This document shows, piece after piece, positions 27,889 through 36,018 of a stretch of 64,000 nt of DNA. The position numbers and the translations under genes were made by a program. Origin of the DNA: Pseudoalteromonas phenolica (GTDB lineage: Bacteria; Pseudomonadota; Gammaproteobacteria; Enterobacterales; Alteromonadaceae); the NCBI RefSeq assembly GCF_005876835.1, contig NZ_PPSW01000006.1:62001-126000 (forward strand), in the 5' to 3' direction. Below the pieces are notes generated by a model, which worked only from the letters and a program-made list of their open reading frames with translations, was not told the origin of the DNA and did not search any database. Each line of letters opens with the position of its first letter. The first letter of the stretch is position 1.

Positions 27889-28540
27889 AGTTATTTCTGA
27901 CGAAGCTGATTTTATCGTTGCAGTAAAACCTGCTGGACTTAGCTTTCACTCTGAGCAAGGCGCGGGTTTCGTTGCGCTTTTAGAAGCACAAAAAGCATGC
28001 AAATTATATCCAGTTCATAGGTTAGACAAGGTCACTTCAGGTTTAATTGTTTTGGGTAAATCTAGCCAAGCAGCGGCTATGCTGACTGAGCTATTTTCGA
28101 ATCGATTGGTAGATAAGTTTTATCTCGCGATCACTGAAGGCAAGCCGAAGAAGAAGCAAGGCTGGATAAAAGGTGATATGTCGCCGTCAAGGCGGGGTAC
28201 CTATAAACTCGAGAAGACATCGAAGAATCCAGCGGTTACACGGTTTTACTCAACAAGCCTCGGTGAAGGGTTACGAGGGGTGATATTAAAGCCATTCTCT
28301 GGTAAAACGCATCAACTGAGAGTGGCTATGAAAAGTATCTCAAGCCCAATATTGGGCGATACTGCTTATACGGCCTCGTCTTCCGATAGGGTATATTTAC
28401 ATGCCTTTGCTTTGTCGTTTCAATGGCAAGGACAAGACAAGTATTTTTCTTATTTGCCTGATACGGGCAAAGAATTTAGTAAACTAGTAACAACAGATGC
28501 TTTTCAACAATGGAAAGCGCCTTTGAATTTAGATTGGTAA
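27881..28540 (+). CDS. RluA-family pseudouridine synthase
   Basis: 219 residues from ATG 27881 (a GTG two codons upstream is also possible); either start lies inside kdsB. The catalytic motif VHRLDKVTSGLIVLGK, with the Asp of HRLD, is intact, and GVILKPFSGKTHQLRVAM and SPILGDTAY are the usual RluA blocks. There is no S4 RNA-binding domain and the protein is short, so it resembles the compact RluA subfamily (similar to TIGR01621) rather than RluA, RluC or RluD themselves. The RNA target is unknown. It is translationally coupled to kdsB. Confidence 0.9.
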   Translation: MLKVISDEADFIVAVKPAGLSFHSEQGAGFVALLEAQKACKLYPVHRLDKVTSGLIVLGKSSQAAAMLTELFSNRLVDKFYLAITEGKPKKKQGWIKGDMSPSRRGTYKLEKTSKNPAVTRFYSTSLGEGLRGVILKPFSGKTHQLRVAMKSISSPILGDTAYTASSSDRVYLHAFALSFQWQGQDKYFSYLPDTGKEFSKLVTTDAFQQWKAPLNLDW

Positions 28541-28541
28541 C

Positions 28542-29339
28542 ATGACAGAAGAGCAACAATTACGATTTGGTGGCATCGGCCGTTTATATGGTGCGCAAGC
28601 TTTAACTTGGCTAGGTGAAGCACATTTTTGTGTCATTGGTATTGGCGGTGTTGGTAGCTGGGTTGCAGAGTCTTTAGCGCGTACGGGTGTTGGTAAAATC
28701 ACGCTGATCGATATGGATGATATTTGTGTGACCAATATCAACCGTCAGATCCATGCTCTGACTGACTCTGTGGGTGAGCAAAAAATTGAAGCTATGGCCG
28801 CGCGCATTAAACAAATCAATCCAGAATGCGATGTTCAACTCATTGATGATTTTTTAACACTAGAGAACATTCGTGAATATATTACTGGCTTTGATTATGT
28901 AATTGACTGTATCGACGCGGTAAATGAAAAAGCAGCCTTGATCGCGCACTGCAAAAGAAACAAGATCCCAGTTATCACTACGGGTGGAGCAGGTGGTCAA
29001 ATCGATCCAAGTCAGATTTTATATGGTGATGTGGCAAAAACAACGCAAGATCCGTTATTAGCAAAAGTTCGCTACTTATTGCGTAAGAAGTATAACTTCA
29101 CCACGAATCCTAAGCGTAAGTTTGCAGTGGACTGTGTATATTCAACTGAGCAATTGGCTTATCCCACAGCCGATGGTGAAGTTTGTCTTGCAAAGCAGGG
29201 CACTGAGGGGGCTAAGAATATGGACTGCGCGACAGGATTTGGCTCTGCCACTATGGTCACAGCCAGTTTTGGCTTTTTCGCTTCATCAAAAGCGATAAAA
29301 AAATATCTCGAGAAAAAGAAAAAAACAGTGGCGGTTTAA
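28542..29339 (+). CDS. tcdA: tRNA threonylcarbamoyladenosine dehydratase
   Basis: 265 residues (E. coli TcdA/CsdL 268). It is an E1-like ThiF-fold enzyme that uses ATP to cyclise t6A at tRNA position 37 into ct6A. The nucleotide site VIGIGGVGSWVAESLARTGVGKITLIDMD is at about residues 28-56. INRQIHAL and DYVIDCIDAVNEKAALI match the family. It functions with the CsdA-CsdE sulfur relay, whose genes lie directly convergent. The 3' ends of tcdA and csdE overlap by four bases inside a terminator loop. It starts one base after the pseudouridine synthase stop, so it may be read from the lipid A operon. Confidence 0.95.
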   Translation: MTEEQQLRFGGIGRLYGAQALTWLGEAHFCVIGIGGVGSWVAESLARTGVGKITLIDMDDICVTNINRQIHALTDSVGEQKIEAMAARIKQINPECDVQLIDDFLTLENIREYITGFDYVIDCIDAVNEKAALIAHCKRNKIPVITTGGAGGQIDPSQILYGDVAKTTQDPLLAKVRYLLRKKYNFTTNPKRKFAVDCVYSTEQLAYPTADGEVCLAKQGTEGAKNMDCATGFGSATMVTASFGFFASSKAIKKYLEKKKKTVAV

Positions 29340-29351
29340 AGCCACTGTTTT
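29322..29351. terminator. Bidirectional terminator containing both stop codons in its loop
   Basis: AAAACAGTGGC (29322-29332), loop GGTTTAAA and GCCACTGTTTT (29341-29351) form a perfect 11-bp stem. The TTTAAA of the loop carries the tcdA stop on plus and the csdE stop on minus. Each arm encodes the last residues of one protein. T-rich tails follow on both strands, longer on minus. Confidence 0.88.
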
Positions 29352-29740
29352 ACTTGTTCATGAATGGTATCAGCAATGGCTTTGATACCATTGCCTCTTG
29401 ATGGACTTAAATGCTTGATCAAGCCCAACTGCTCAAACTCGTCATAGGCATTAATTTTTACGCTTTGCTCTGGCGTTTTGCCTTGGTGCATAAGCATAAT
29501 TAGACCCATCAGACCTTTGACAATGCGCGTGTCGGAATCACCAATCAGCACAAGTATTTGATCATCACTTAATTCAACTCTCAGCCAGACTTTACTTTCA
29601 CAGCCTTTAATCAAAACATCGTCTGTTTTTAGCAGCTCAGGCATTTCTGGTAAGCTTTTGCCGAGTAACATGATCTCTCGATACATTAACTGCCAAGATT
29701 TTAAATTAGAGAGTTTTTCTTTAAATTCGTTATACGTCAT
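29336..29740 (-). CDS. csdE: SufE-family sulfur acceptor CsdE
   Basis: 134 residues. CsdE takes the persulfide from the CsdA desulfurase on its conserved cysteine, here in IKGCESKVWLRVEL (Cys at about residue 48). Further family motifs are NLKSWQLMYREIMLLGKSLP at the start and RIVKGLMGLIMLM in the core. Because it lies next to csdA and tcdA rather than a suf operon, CsdE is preferred over SufE. It lies 3 bp downstream of the csdA stop in the same unit and converges on tcdA. Confidence 0.92.
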   Translation of the reverse strand: MTYNEFKEKLSNLKSWQLMYREIMLLGKSLPEMPELLKTDDVLIKGCESKVWLRVELSDDQILVLIGDSDTRIVKGLMGLIMLMHQGKTPEQSVKINAYDEFEQLGLIKHLSPSRGNGIKAIADTIHEQVKQWL

Positions 29741-29743
29741 TTT

Positions 29744-30958
29744 TTAGATTTCAAGTAAGTCAATGGACTCTTTTAATGCCTGAATAAACGCATCAATGTC
29801 GTCATGATTATTATAAAACGCCAGGCTCACACGGATTGTACCGTCGATATCGAGCGCCTTCATTAAAGGCTGTGTACAGTGGTGACCACTGCGTATTGCG
29901 ATCCCATAGCCATTCAAAAATGTTGCCAGGTCAAAGTGGTGTTCATTTTTATATCTAAAACTCACCGTGCCTATATTATTTTCAGTATCACCATAAATGA
30001 TAATGCCATTAATGCTGCGCAATTGAGTCAGTAAGCAGTCATAAAGCCCTTGCTCATATTGTTGTAATTCTTTGTAATCTATTGAATTTAAAAAATCGAG
30101 TGCAGCAGAAAAACCAATGACAGCTGAAATATTTGGAGTACCTGCCTCAAACTTGCTTGGCGCATCTTGAAATGATGTCATTTCAAACGAAACTTCTTTG
30201 ATCATTTCGCCACCAAACCTTAAGGGATTAAGTGCATTTAATTGGTCATATTTACCATACAAAACTCCCAATCCTGTCGGTCCCAATGCTTTATGTGCAG
30301 AAAACACATAAAAATCGCAGTCTAGTTTACGAAGATCAGGACGAAGGTGCATAAAGGCTTGTGCGCCATCAACAACAGTAGTAGCTGTAACTTTATGGGC
30401 AGCTTCAATAATTTTCTCTACAGGTTGAATATTTCCTAAGGCATTTGAAGCGTGGCTTATGGCAACTATTTTTGGTTTCTGTTCGAAAATTAGCTCAACA
30501 GATGATTTTAGATCTAAAATCCCCGATTTTGTGATAGGTAAAACTTTAAGAATACAGCCTTTTTCTTTACATATCTCTTGCCAAGGTACGATGTTTGCGT
30601 GATGCTCCAAAGCTGATACGCATATTACATCACCTTGGCTTAGCTGCGCTTTAATACCATTAGCAATAATATTAATGCTATCTGTCGCACCTGATGTCCA
30701 AACAATTTCGTTACTCTGAACATTTAAAAACTTAGCGACTTTTTCACGGGCTTGCTCAAATGCTGACGTGGCTTGAGCGCTTAGCGTGTGTAAACCTCTG
30801 TGTACATTTGCATTTTGCTCGCGATAAAAAGAATCTATAGCCTCGATAACTTGTTGTGGTTTTTGGCTCGTTGCACCTGAATCAAGGTAGATAAAAGGCT
30901 CTTCATTCTTTGAAGTCAAGATTGGAAACTGTTGTCTAAGTTCAGGGATAGGGCACAT
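29744..30958 (-). CDS. csdA: Cysteine desulfurase CsdA
   Basis: 404 residues (E. coli 401), a fold-type I PLP enzyme of the SufS/CsdA group that releases sulfur from cysteine as a protein persulfide. The PLP lysine is in YVFSAHKALGPTGLGVLYG, and the persulfide cysteine in IRSGHHCTQPLM (about residue 358). SGATDSINIIAN and the SALEHHANIVPWQ blocks are conserved. Its partner csdE follows by 3 bp, and the ct6A enzyme gene tcdA is convergent. The promoter must lie in the short space behind the gltA terminator, since only about 40 bp separate them. Confidence 0.95.
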   Translation of the reverse strand: MCPIPELRQQFPILTSKNEEPFIYLDSGATSQKPQQVIEAIDSFYREQNANVHRGLHTLSAQATSAFEQAREKVAKFLNVQSNEIVWTSGATDSINIIANGIKAQLSQGDVICVSALEHHANIVPWQEICKEKGCILKVLPITKSGILDLKSSVELIFEQKPKIVAISHASNALGNIQPVEKIIEAAHKVTATTVVDGAQAFMHLRPDLRKLDCDFYVFSAHKALGPTGLGVLYGKYDQLNALNPLRFGGEMIKEVSFEMTSFQDAPSKFEAGTPNISAVIGFSAALDFLNSIDYKELQQYEQGLYDCLLTQLRSINGIIIYGDTENNIGTVSFRYKNEHHFDLATFLNGYGIAIRSGHHCTQPLMKALDIDGTIRVSLAFYNNHDDIDAFIQALKESIDLLEI

Positions 30959-30997
30959 ACTAGAAAGATTAAGTAAAATTTCGCAAATTATAACAAT

Positions 30998-31025
30998 AAA
31001 AAAGGCCGCGAGTGCGGCCTTTTTT
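30998..31025 (-). terminator. gltA: Terminator of gltA
   Basis: AAAAAAGGCCGC, loop GAGT and GCGGCCTTTTTT form a perfect 12-bp stem. It lies 14 nt downstream of the gltA stop on the minus strand and has a T-tract, so it separates gltA from csdA. Confidence 0.94.
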
Positions 31026-31038
31026 AAATCTTAAAGCA

Positions 31039-32325
31039 TTATCTTTCAGATTTTGCTTTGTAGTCGCGCTGTGTGTAGCCAGTGTAAAGCTGACGAGGAC
31101 GACCAATTTTGTGACCAGGTTGAGAAAGCATCTCATCCCAGTGTGAGATCCAACCAACTGTACGAGACATTGCAAAGATCACAGTGAACATACTTGTTGG
31201 AATACCAATCGCTTTAAGAATGATACCTGAGTAGAAGTCTACGTTAGGGTATAGTTTCTTCTCGATGAAGTATGGGTCTTCAAGTGCAATTTGCTCTAAA
31301 CGCATTGCAACGTCTAGTAGCGGATCTTGAATGTTCAGTTCTTCAAGTACTTGGTGACAAGTTTCACGCATTACTGTTGCACGAGGATCGAAGTTTTTGT
31401 AAACGCGGTGACCGAAGCCCATTAGACGGAATGGGTCGTTCTTGTCTTTCGCTTTAGCAACATACTCGTCAATGCGATCAACTGAACCGATCTCTTCTAA
31501 CATGTTCAAACATGCTTCGTTTGCACCACCGTGAGCCGGACCCCATAGTGACGCGATACCAGCAGCGATACACGCATACGGGTTAGCACCTGAAGAGCCT
31601 GCTAGACGTACTGTTGACGTAGATGCGTTTTGCTCGTGATCAGCGTGAAGCATGAAAATACGGTCCATTGCTTTAGCAAGAACTGGGCTTACTTCATACT
31701 TTTCAGCCGGTACTGAGAACATCATGTGTAGGAAGTTTTCAGCGTAGCTTAGGTCGTTACGTGGGTAAACGAATGGTTGACCGATGTTGTACTTGTAACA
31801 CATAGCCGCAATCGTAGGCAGCTTTGCGATTAGTTTAACCGCACTACGGTGACGCTGCTCAGCATCTGAGATGTCTAAATCGTCGTGGTAGAATGAAGAA
31901 AGTGCACCAACAACACCACATAGCATAGCCATTGGGTGTGAATCTACACGGAAGCCTTGGAAGAAAGCAGCAATCTTCTCGTGCATCATAGTGTTGGTTG
32001 TGATTTCTTCAGCAAACTCAGCGTGTTGTTCTTCTGTAGGAAGTTCACCGTTAAGAAGTAAGTAGCATAACTCGATGTAGTTTGAGTTTTCAGCTAACTG
32101 CTCGATAGGGTAACCACGGTGAAGTAGAACACCTTTGCCACCATCGATGTAGGTAATAGATGACTCACAAGAGCCAGTAGACATAAAACCTGGGTCATAT
32201 GTGAAGTGGCCGTGAGCGCCTAAGGTACGAACGTCAATTACGTCTTGACCAGCTGTGCCAGAGTAAATTGGAAGTTCGATTGGATCATGACCATCAATAT
32301 GGACTGTGGCTTTTTTATCTGCCAT
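31039..32325 (-). CDS. gltA: Citrate synthase, type II
   Basis: 428 residues (E. coli 427). It condenses oxaloacetate and acetyl-CoA to citrate, the entry step of the TCA cycle. The catalytic histidines sit in [16 protein letters not shown] and [13 protein letters not shown], and the catalytic Asp in [17 protein letters not shown]. The N-terminal beta-domain (about residues 1-50) with [19 protein letters not shown] marks the hexameric, NADH-inhibited type of Gram-negative bacteria. The start ATG has AGGAG about 9 nt upstream. It is divergent from sdhC across a 400-bp regulatory region. Confidence 0.97.
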   Translation of the reverse strand: MADKKATVHIDGHDPIELPIYSGTAGQDVIDVRTLGAHGHFTYDPGFMSTGSCESSITYIDGGKGVLLHRGYPIEQLAENSNYIELCYLLLNGELPTEEQHAEFAEEITTNTMMHEKIAAFFQGFRVDSHPMAMLCGVVGALSSFYHDDLDISDAEQRHRSAVKLIAKLPTIAAMCYKYNIGQPFVYPRNDLSYAENFLHMMFSVPAEKYEVSPVLAKAMDRIFMLHADHEQNASTSTVRLAGSSGANPYACIAAGIASLWGPAHGGANEACLNMLEEIGSVDRIDEYVAKAKDKNDPFRLMGFGHRVYKNFDPRATVMRETCHQVLEELNIQDPLLDVAMRLEQIALEDPYFIEKKLYPNVDFYSGIILKAIGIPTSMFTVIFAMSRTVGWISHWDEMLSQPGHKIGRPRQLYTGYTQRDYKAKSER

Positions 32326-32725
32326 CTATTTATCTCCTATGAAATAACAATGTCGATTGTTATGTTGTGATACTAATGTTAAGCAAATTCAGATCATTTT
32401 AACGTATAACTGGGGTATAAAGTCAATTTTTATAAGGATTATGCAAAAATGGATAATAAATATTCTACTCAAGTTTAAATATTATACCATTGGCTAATTC
32501 GCAAGCTTCTCAATCTAAACAAGAATTGTAAAAGCACTCACGGCCTTATATACTGTATGCGGTTTAATACCATGTCGTCTGTGGGTAAACCTATTTTTAC
32601 AACAAAAATTCGTTTCTGTTGCAAAAAAGGTTTACTTAGAGTGTGTCATTTATACATTCGGTATAAATGGTTTTATAAAAACAAGTAGATGAAGCTCCTT
32701 ATGTGGGCAAGATGGGCAAGTAACT
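32326..32725. promoter_or_regulatory. 400-bp divergent control region, gltA / sdhCDAB
   Basis: No gene fits here. The region is strongly AT-rich, with the gltA ribosome site at its left edge. It contains a perfect 9-bp dyad at 32647-32669 (listed separately). In E. coli the same intergenic region carries several sdh and gltA promoters controlled by ArcA, Fnr and CRP. By position it should do the same here, but I could not recognise individual sites with confidence. Confidence 0.7.
32647..32669. promoter_or_regulatory. Perfect 9-bp dyad in the sdh leader
   Basis: CATTTATAC, spacer ATTCG and GTATAAATG are exact inverted arms. It ends 56 bp upstream of the sdhC start. The tight 5-nt spacer would make a stable RNA hairpin (9-bp stem). 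As DNA it could be an operator overlapping a promoter, since both arms include a TATA-like element. Confidence 0.5.
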
Positions 32726-33103
32726 GTGAAAAAGCAAAGACCTGTAAATCTAGATCTTACGACTATATCTATGCCAGCAACTGCTAAAGCATCAATCCTT
32801 CACCGTATTTCTGGTGTGGCATTGTTCATTGCTTTAACTTTTGTTATCTGGGCTTGGTCTGAGTCTCTTTCTTCTCCTGAAGGGTTTGAATTTGTAAAAG
32901 AGCTATTCACTGGCTTTATTGCAAAATTCATTGCATGGGGCACCTTCGCGGCGCTTTCATATCACCTAATCGGTGGTATTCGCCACATGATCCAAGATAT
33001 GGGTCACTGGGAAGAATTAGAATCGGGCAATAGCAGCGCTAAAATTGCGATTGCACTTTGGGTAATCGTTGCAATTCTAGCTGGAGTGTGGATATGGTCT
33101 TAA
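32726..33103 (+). CDS. sdhC: Succinate dehydrogenase cytochrome b556 subunit
   Basis: 125 residues with three membrane helices (about 27-47, 64-84, 104-124). SdhC and SdhD anchor the complex in the inner membrane and hold heme b and the quinone site. Conserved features are RPVNLDLTTISMPATAKASILHRISG, with the Ser/Arg of the quinone site (S27/R31 in E. coli numbering), and the heme-ligand region LSYHLIGGIRHMIQDMGH. The start is GTG at 32726. The end overlaps sdhD by 10 bp, and the order sdhCDAB is the usual one. Confidence 0.95.
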   Translation: MKKQRPVNLDLTTISMPATAKASILHRISGVALFIALTFVIWAWSESLSSPEGFEFVKELFTGFIAKFIAWGTFAALSYHLIGGIRHMIQDMGHWEELESGNSSAKIAIALWVIVAILAGVWIWS

Positions 33104-33441
33104 ATCAAGCAACTCTGAAGCGTGATGGTGTACAAGATTATGTATCATTACGTGCTACCGCGTTAATCATTGCAGCATATGCATTCTTTATCGTTGGTTA
33201 TTTATTCCTTACCCCTGAACTTACTTATGAAGCTTGGACGGGTTTATTCTCAAACCTTTTCGTTAAAGCAGCAACGTTTATCACTTTAGTGTGTATTATG
33301 GTTCACACTCGCATTGGTCTTTGGCAAGTCCTAACAGACTATGTGAAAGCATCTGCGTTGCGTTCAGTTTTAGGTTTCGTATTAAACCTTATGGCCGTTG
33401 CTTACGTAGCAATTGGTCTATTCGTTTTATGGGGTGTTTAA
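33094..33441 (+). CDS. sdhD: Succinate dehydrogenase membrane anchor subunit
   Basis: 115 residues from ATG 33094, identical in length to E. coli SdhD; a longer in-frame start at 33058 would lie deep within sdhC and is not needed. Three membrane helices are visible. ITLVCIMVHTRIGLWQVLTDYVK matches the conserved region holding the heme histidine and the Asp-Tyr quinone residues. GGAG lies 7 nt upstream inside sdhC. The stop is directly followed by the GTG of sdhA, so translation is coupled. Confidence 0.95.
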   Translation: MVLNQATLKRDGVQDYVSLRATALIIAAYAFFIVGYLFLTPELTYEAWTGLFSNLFVKAATFITLVCIMVHTRIGLWQVLTDYVKASALRSVLGFVLNLMAVAYVAIGLFVLWGV

Positions 33442-35214
33442 GTGAAATATAATGTTCGTGAATTTGATGCAGTAGTAGTAGGCGCCGGCGGTGCTGGTAT
33501 GCGTGCTGCTCTTGCGATTTCTGAATCAGGCAAAAGCTGTGCTCTGATCTCTAAAGTATTCCCAACACGTTCGCACACAGTGTCTGCGCAAGGTGGTATT
33601 ACAGTTGCTCTTGGTAATTCTCATGAAGATAACTGGGAATGGCACATGTACGATACGGTTAAAGGTTCTGATTACATCGGTGACCAAGACGCTATCGAAT
33701 ACATGACTAAGACAGGTCCTGAAGCTATCACAGAACTTGAGAACATGGGTCTACCTTTCTCTCGTTTTGAGAACGGCCGTGTTTACCAACGTCCATTTGG
33801 TGGTCAATCTAAAAACTTTGGTGGCGAACAGGCTGCACGTACAGCAGCTGCAGCTGACCGTACTGGTCACGCACTTCTTCACTGTCTTTACCAACAAAAC
33901 GTTAAAAACAAAACAAACGTATTCTCTGAGTGGTATGCGTTAGACCTTGTTAAAAATGACAAAGATGACGTTGTTGGTGTAACAGCCATCTGTATTGAAA
34001 CAGGTGAAGTTGTTTACTTCAAATCAAAAGCTGTTGTGCTTGCAACAGGTGGTGCTGGTCGTATTTATGCGTCTACAACGAATGCACACATTAACACTGG
34101 TGACGGTGTTGGTATGGCAGTTCGTGCTGGCATTCCTATGCAAGACATGGAAATGTGGCAGTTCCACCCAACGGGTATCGCTGGCGCAGGTACACTTGTA
34201 ACTGAAGGTTGTCGTGGTGAAGGTGGTTACCTTCTAAACAAAGACGGCGAACGCTTCATGGAACGTTATGCACCAAACGCTAAAGATTTAGCAGGCCGTG
34301 ACGTTGTTGCACGTGCAATGATGACAGAGATCCGTGAAGGTCGTGGTTGTGAAGGTCCTTGGGGTCCACATATCAAACTTAAGCTTGATCACCTTGGTGC
34401 TGAAATGCTTAATCTACGTCTCCCAGGTGTTTGTGATCTATCTAAGACATTCGCACACGTTGACCCTGCAGAAGAGCCAATTCCAGTAATCCCAACATGT
34501 CACTACATGATGGGTGGTGTACCGACTAACGTAAATGGTCAAGTACTAAACGTGAATGAAAACGGTGACGAGCGCATCGTTGAAGGTCTATTCGCTGTTG
34601 GTGAAATTGCATGTGTATCTGTACACGGTGCAAACCGCCTAGGTGGTAACTCACTACTTGACCTTGTTGTATTCGGTCGTGCAGCAGGTAACTTCTTAGG
34701 TACTTACCTGAAAGACTTCGAGTCTACAGGTGATGCGACGCAAGATAACATCGACGAAGCATTTGCTCGCTTTAATCGTTGGGAAAACTCTGAACCTGGT
34801 AAAGGTGAAGACCCAGCGCAAATTAAGAAAGACTTACAAGAGTGTATGCAGCTTAACTTCTCGGTATTCCGTGAAGGTGACTCAATGGCTGAAGGCCTTG
34901 AACAGCTTAAAGCTATTCGTGAGCGTCTTAAGCACGCACGTCTTGACGATAAGTCGTCAGATTTCAATACACAACGTATCGAATGTCTTGAGTTAGACAA
35001 CCTTATGGAAACTGCATACTCTACAGCAGTAGCTGCAAACTTCCGTACTGAAAGCCGTGGTGCTCACTCTCGCTTTGATTTCCCAGAGCGTGACGATGCA
35101 AACTGGCTATGTCACTCATTACATCACCCAGAGTCAGATTCAATGACTAAACGTGATGTAAACTTTGCGCCAACTACGCGTGAAGCATTCCCACCTAAAG
35201 CACGTACTTACTAG
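33442..35214 (+). CDS. sdhA: Succinate dehydrogenase flavoprotein subunit
   Basis: 590 residues (E. coli 588). It oxidises succinate to fumarate on covalently bound FAD. The dinucleotide motif [16 protein letters not shown] is at the start, and the flavinylated histidine sits in [14 protein letters not shown]. Substrate-binding and catalytic blocks include [45 protein letters not shown] and the catalytic arginine region. Start is GTG at 33442, immediately after the sdhD stop. Codon use here is strongly biased, as in highly expressed genes. Confidence 0.97.
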   Translation: MKYNVREFDAVVVGAGGAGMRAALAISESGKSCALISKVFPTRSHTVSAQGGITVALGNSHEDNWEWHMYDTVKGSDYIGDQDAIEYMTKTGPEAITELENMGLPFSRFENGRVYQRPFGGQSKNFGGEQAARTAAAADRTGHALLHCLYQQNVKNKTNVFSEWYALDLVKNDKDDVVGVTAICIETGEVVYFKSKAVVLATGGAGRIYASTTNAHINTGDGVGMAVRAGIPMQDMEMWQFHPTGIAGAGTLVTEGCRGEGGYLLNKDGERFMERYAPNAKDLAGRDVVARAMMTEIREGRGCEGPWGPHIKLKLDHLGAEMLNLRLPGVCDLSKTFAHVDPAEEPIPVIPTCHYMMGGVPTNVNGQVLNVNENGDERIVEGLFAVGEIACVSVHGANRLGGNSLLDLVVFGRAAGNFLGTYLKDFESTGDATQDNIDEAFARFNRWENSEPGKGEDPAQIKKDLQECMQLNFSVFREGDSMAEGLEQLKAIRERLKHARLDDKSSDFNTQRIECLELDNLMETAYSTAVAANFRTESRGAHSRFDFPERDDANWLCHSLHHPESDSMTKRDVNFAPTTREAFPPKARTY

Positions 35215-35223
35215 GAGTTAACG

Positions 35224-35934
35224 ATGGCAACATTAGAATTTTCTGTTTATCGTTATAACCCTGATGTGGACAACGCACCACGTATGCAGGATTATAAACT
35301 CGAGGTAGAAGAAGGCCGTGATATGATGGTTTTGGATGCGCTTTTATTATTAAAAGAGCAAGATCCAACACTTTCTTTCCGTCGTTCTTGCCGTGAAGGT
35401 GTATGTGGCTCTGATGGTTTAAACATGAACGGCAAAAACGGCCTTGCATGTATTACTCCGTTATCTGCATTAAAGGGCAACAAAGTAATTTTGCGTCCTT
35501 TACCAGGTTTACCAGTCATTCGTGACCTTGTTATCGACATGACTCAGTTCTACACTCAATACGAGAAAGTTAAACCTTTCTTAATTAATGATAAGCCAAC
35601 AGGTGGTATTGAGCGTCTTCAAACTGTTGAGGATCGTGAAAAGCTTGATGGTCTTTATGAGTGTATTTTATGTGCTTGTTGTTCAACATCTTGTCCTTCA
35701 TTCTGGTGGAATCCAGATAAGTTCATCGGTCCTGCAGGTCTATTACACGCTTACCGTTTCTTAGCGGATAGCCGTGATACTGCGACTGAAGAGCGTCTGA
35801 AAGACTTAGATGATGCATTTAGCGTATTCCGCTGTCACAGTATCATGAACTGTGTAAGCGTATGTCCAAAAGGCTTAAATCCAACTAAAGCCATTGGTCA
35901 GATTAAATCTATGTTGTTAAATCGTTCGGTTTAA
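35224..35934 (+). CDS. sdhB: Succinate dehydrogenase iron-sulfur subunit
   Basis: 236 residues (E. coli 238). It passes electrons from FAD to quinone through three clusters. The [2Fe-2S] ligands are in SCREGVCGSDGLNMNGKNGLAC. The [4Fe-4S] and [3Fe-4S] ligands are in CILCACCSTSCPSFWW and CHSIMNCVSVCPKGLNP. It starts 9 bp after sdhA with TAGGAGTTAACG. A 30-bp palindrome lies between it and sucA. Confidence 0.97.
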   Translation: MATLEFSVYRYNPDVDNAPRMQDYKLEVEEGRDMMVLDALLLLKEQDPTLSFRRSCREGVCGSDGLNMNGKNGLACITPLSALKGNKVILRPLPGLPVIRDLVIDMTQFYTQYEKVKPFLINDKPTGGIERLQTVEDREKLDGLYECILCACCSTSCPSFWWNPDKFIGPAGLLHAYRFLADSRDTATEERLKDLDDAFSVFRCHSIMNCVSVCPKGLNPTKAIGQIKSMLLNRSV

Positions 35935-35949
35935 TCCATAGTTAAATCC

Positions 35950-35983
35950 ACAAGATGGCATCTGCAGATGCCATCTTGTTTTT
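35950..35983 (+). terminator. 30-bp perfect palindrome with T-run between sdhB and sucA
   Basis: The arm ACAAGATGGCATCTG is followed directly by its exact reverse complement (35950-35979) and then TTTT. The stem allows about 13 pairs with a minimal loop. It looks like an intrinsic terminator, yet sucA starts only 36 nt later without an obvious separate promoter. A partial terminator or mRNA-processing/stability element inside an sdh-suc transcript is likely. Confidence 0.85.
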
Positions 35984-36018
35984 AGTTTAATTTCTGCGCG
36001 AATAAAAAGGGCTAATTA

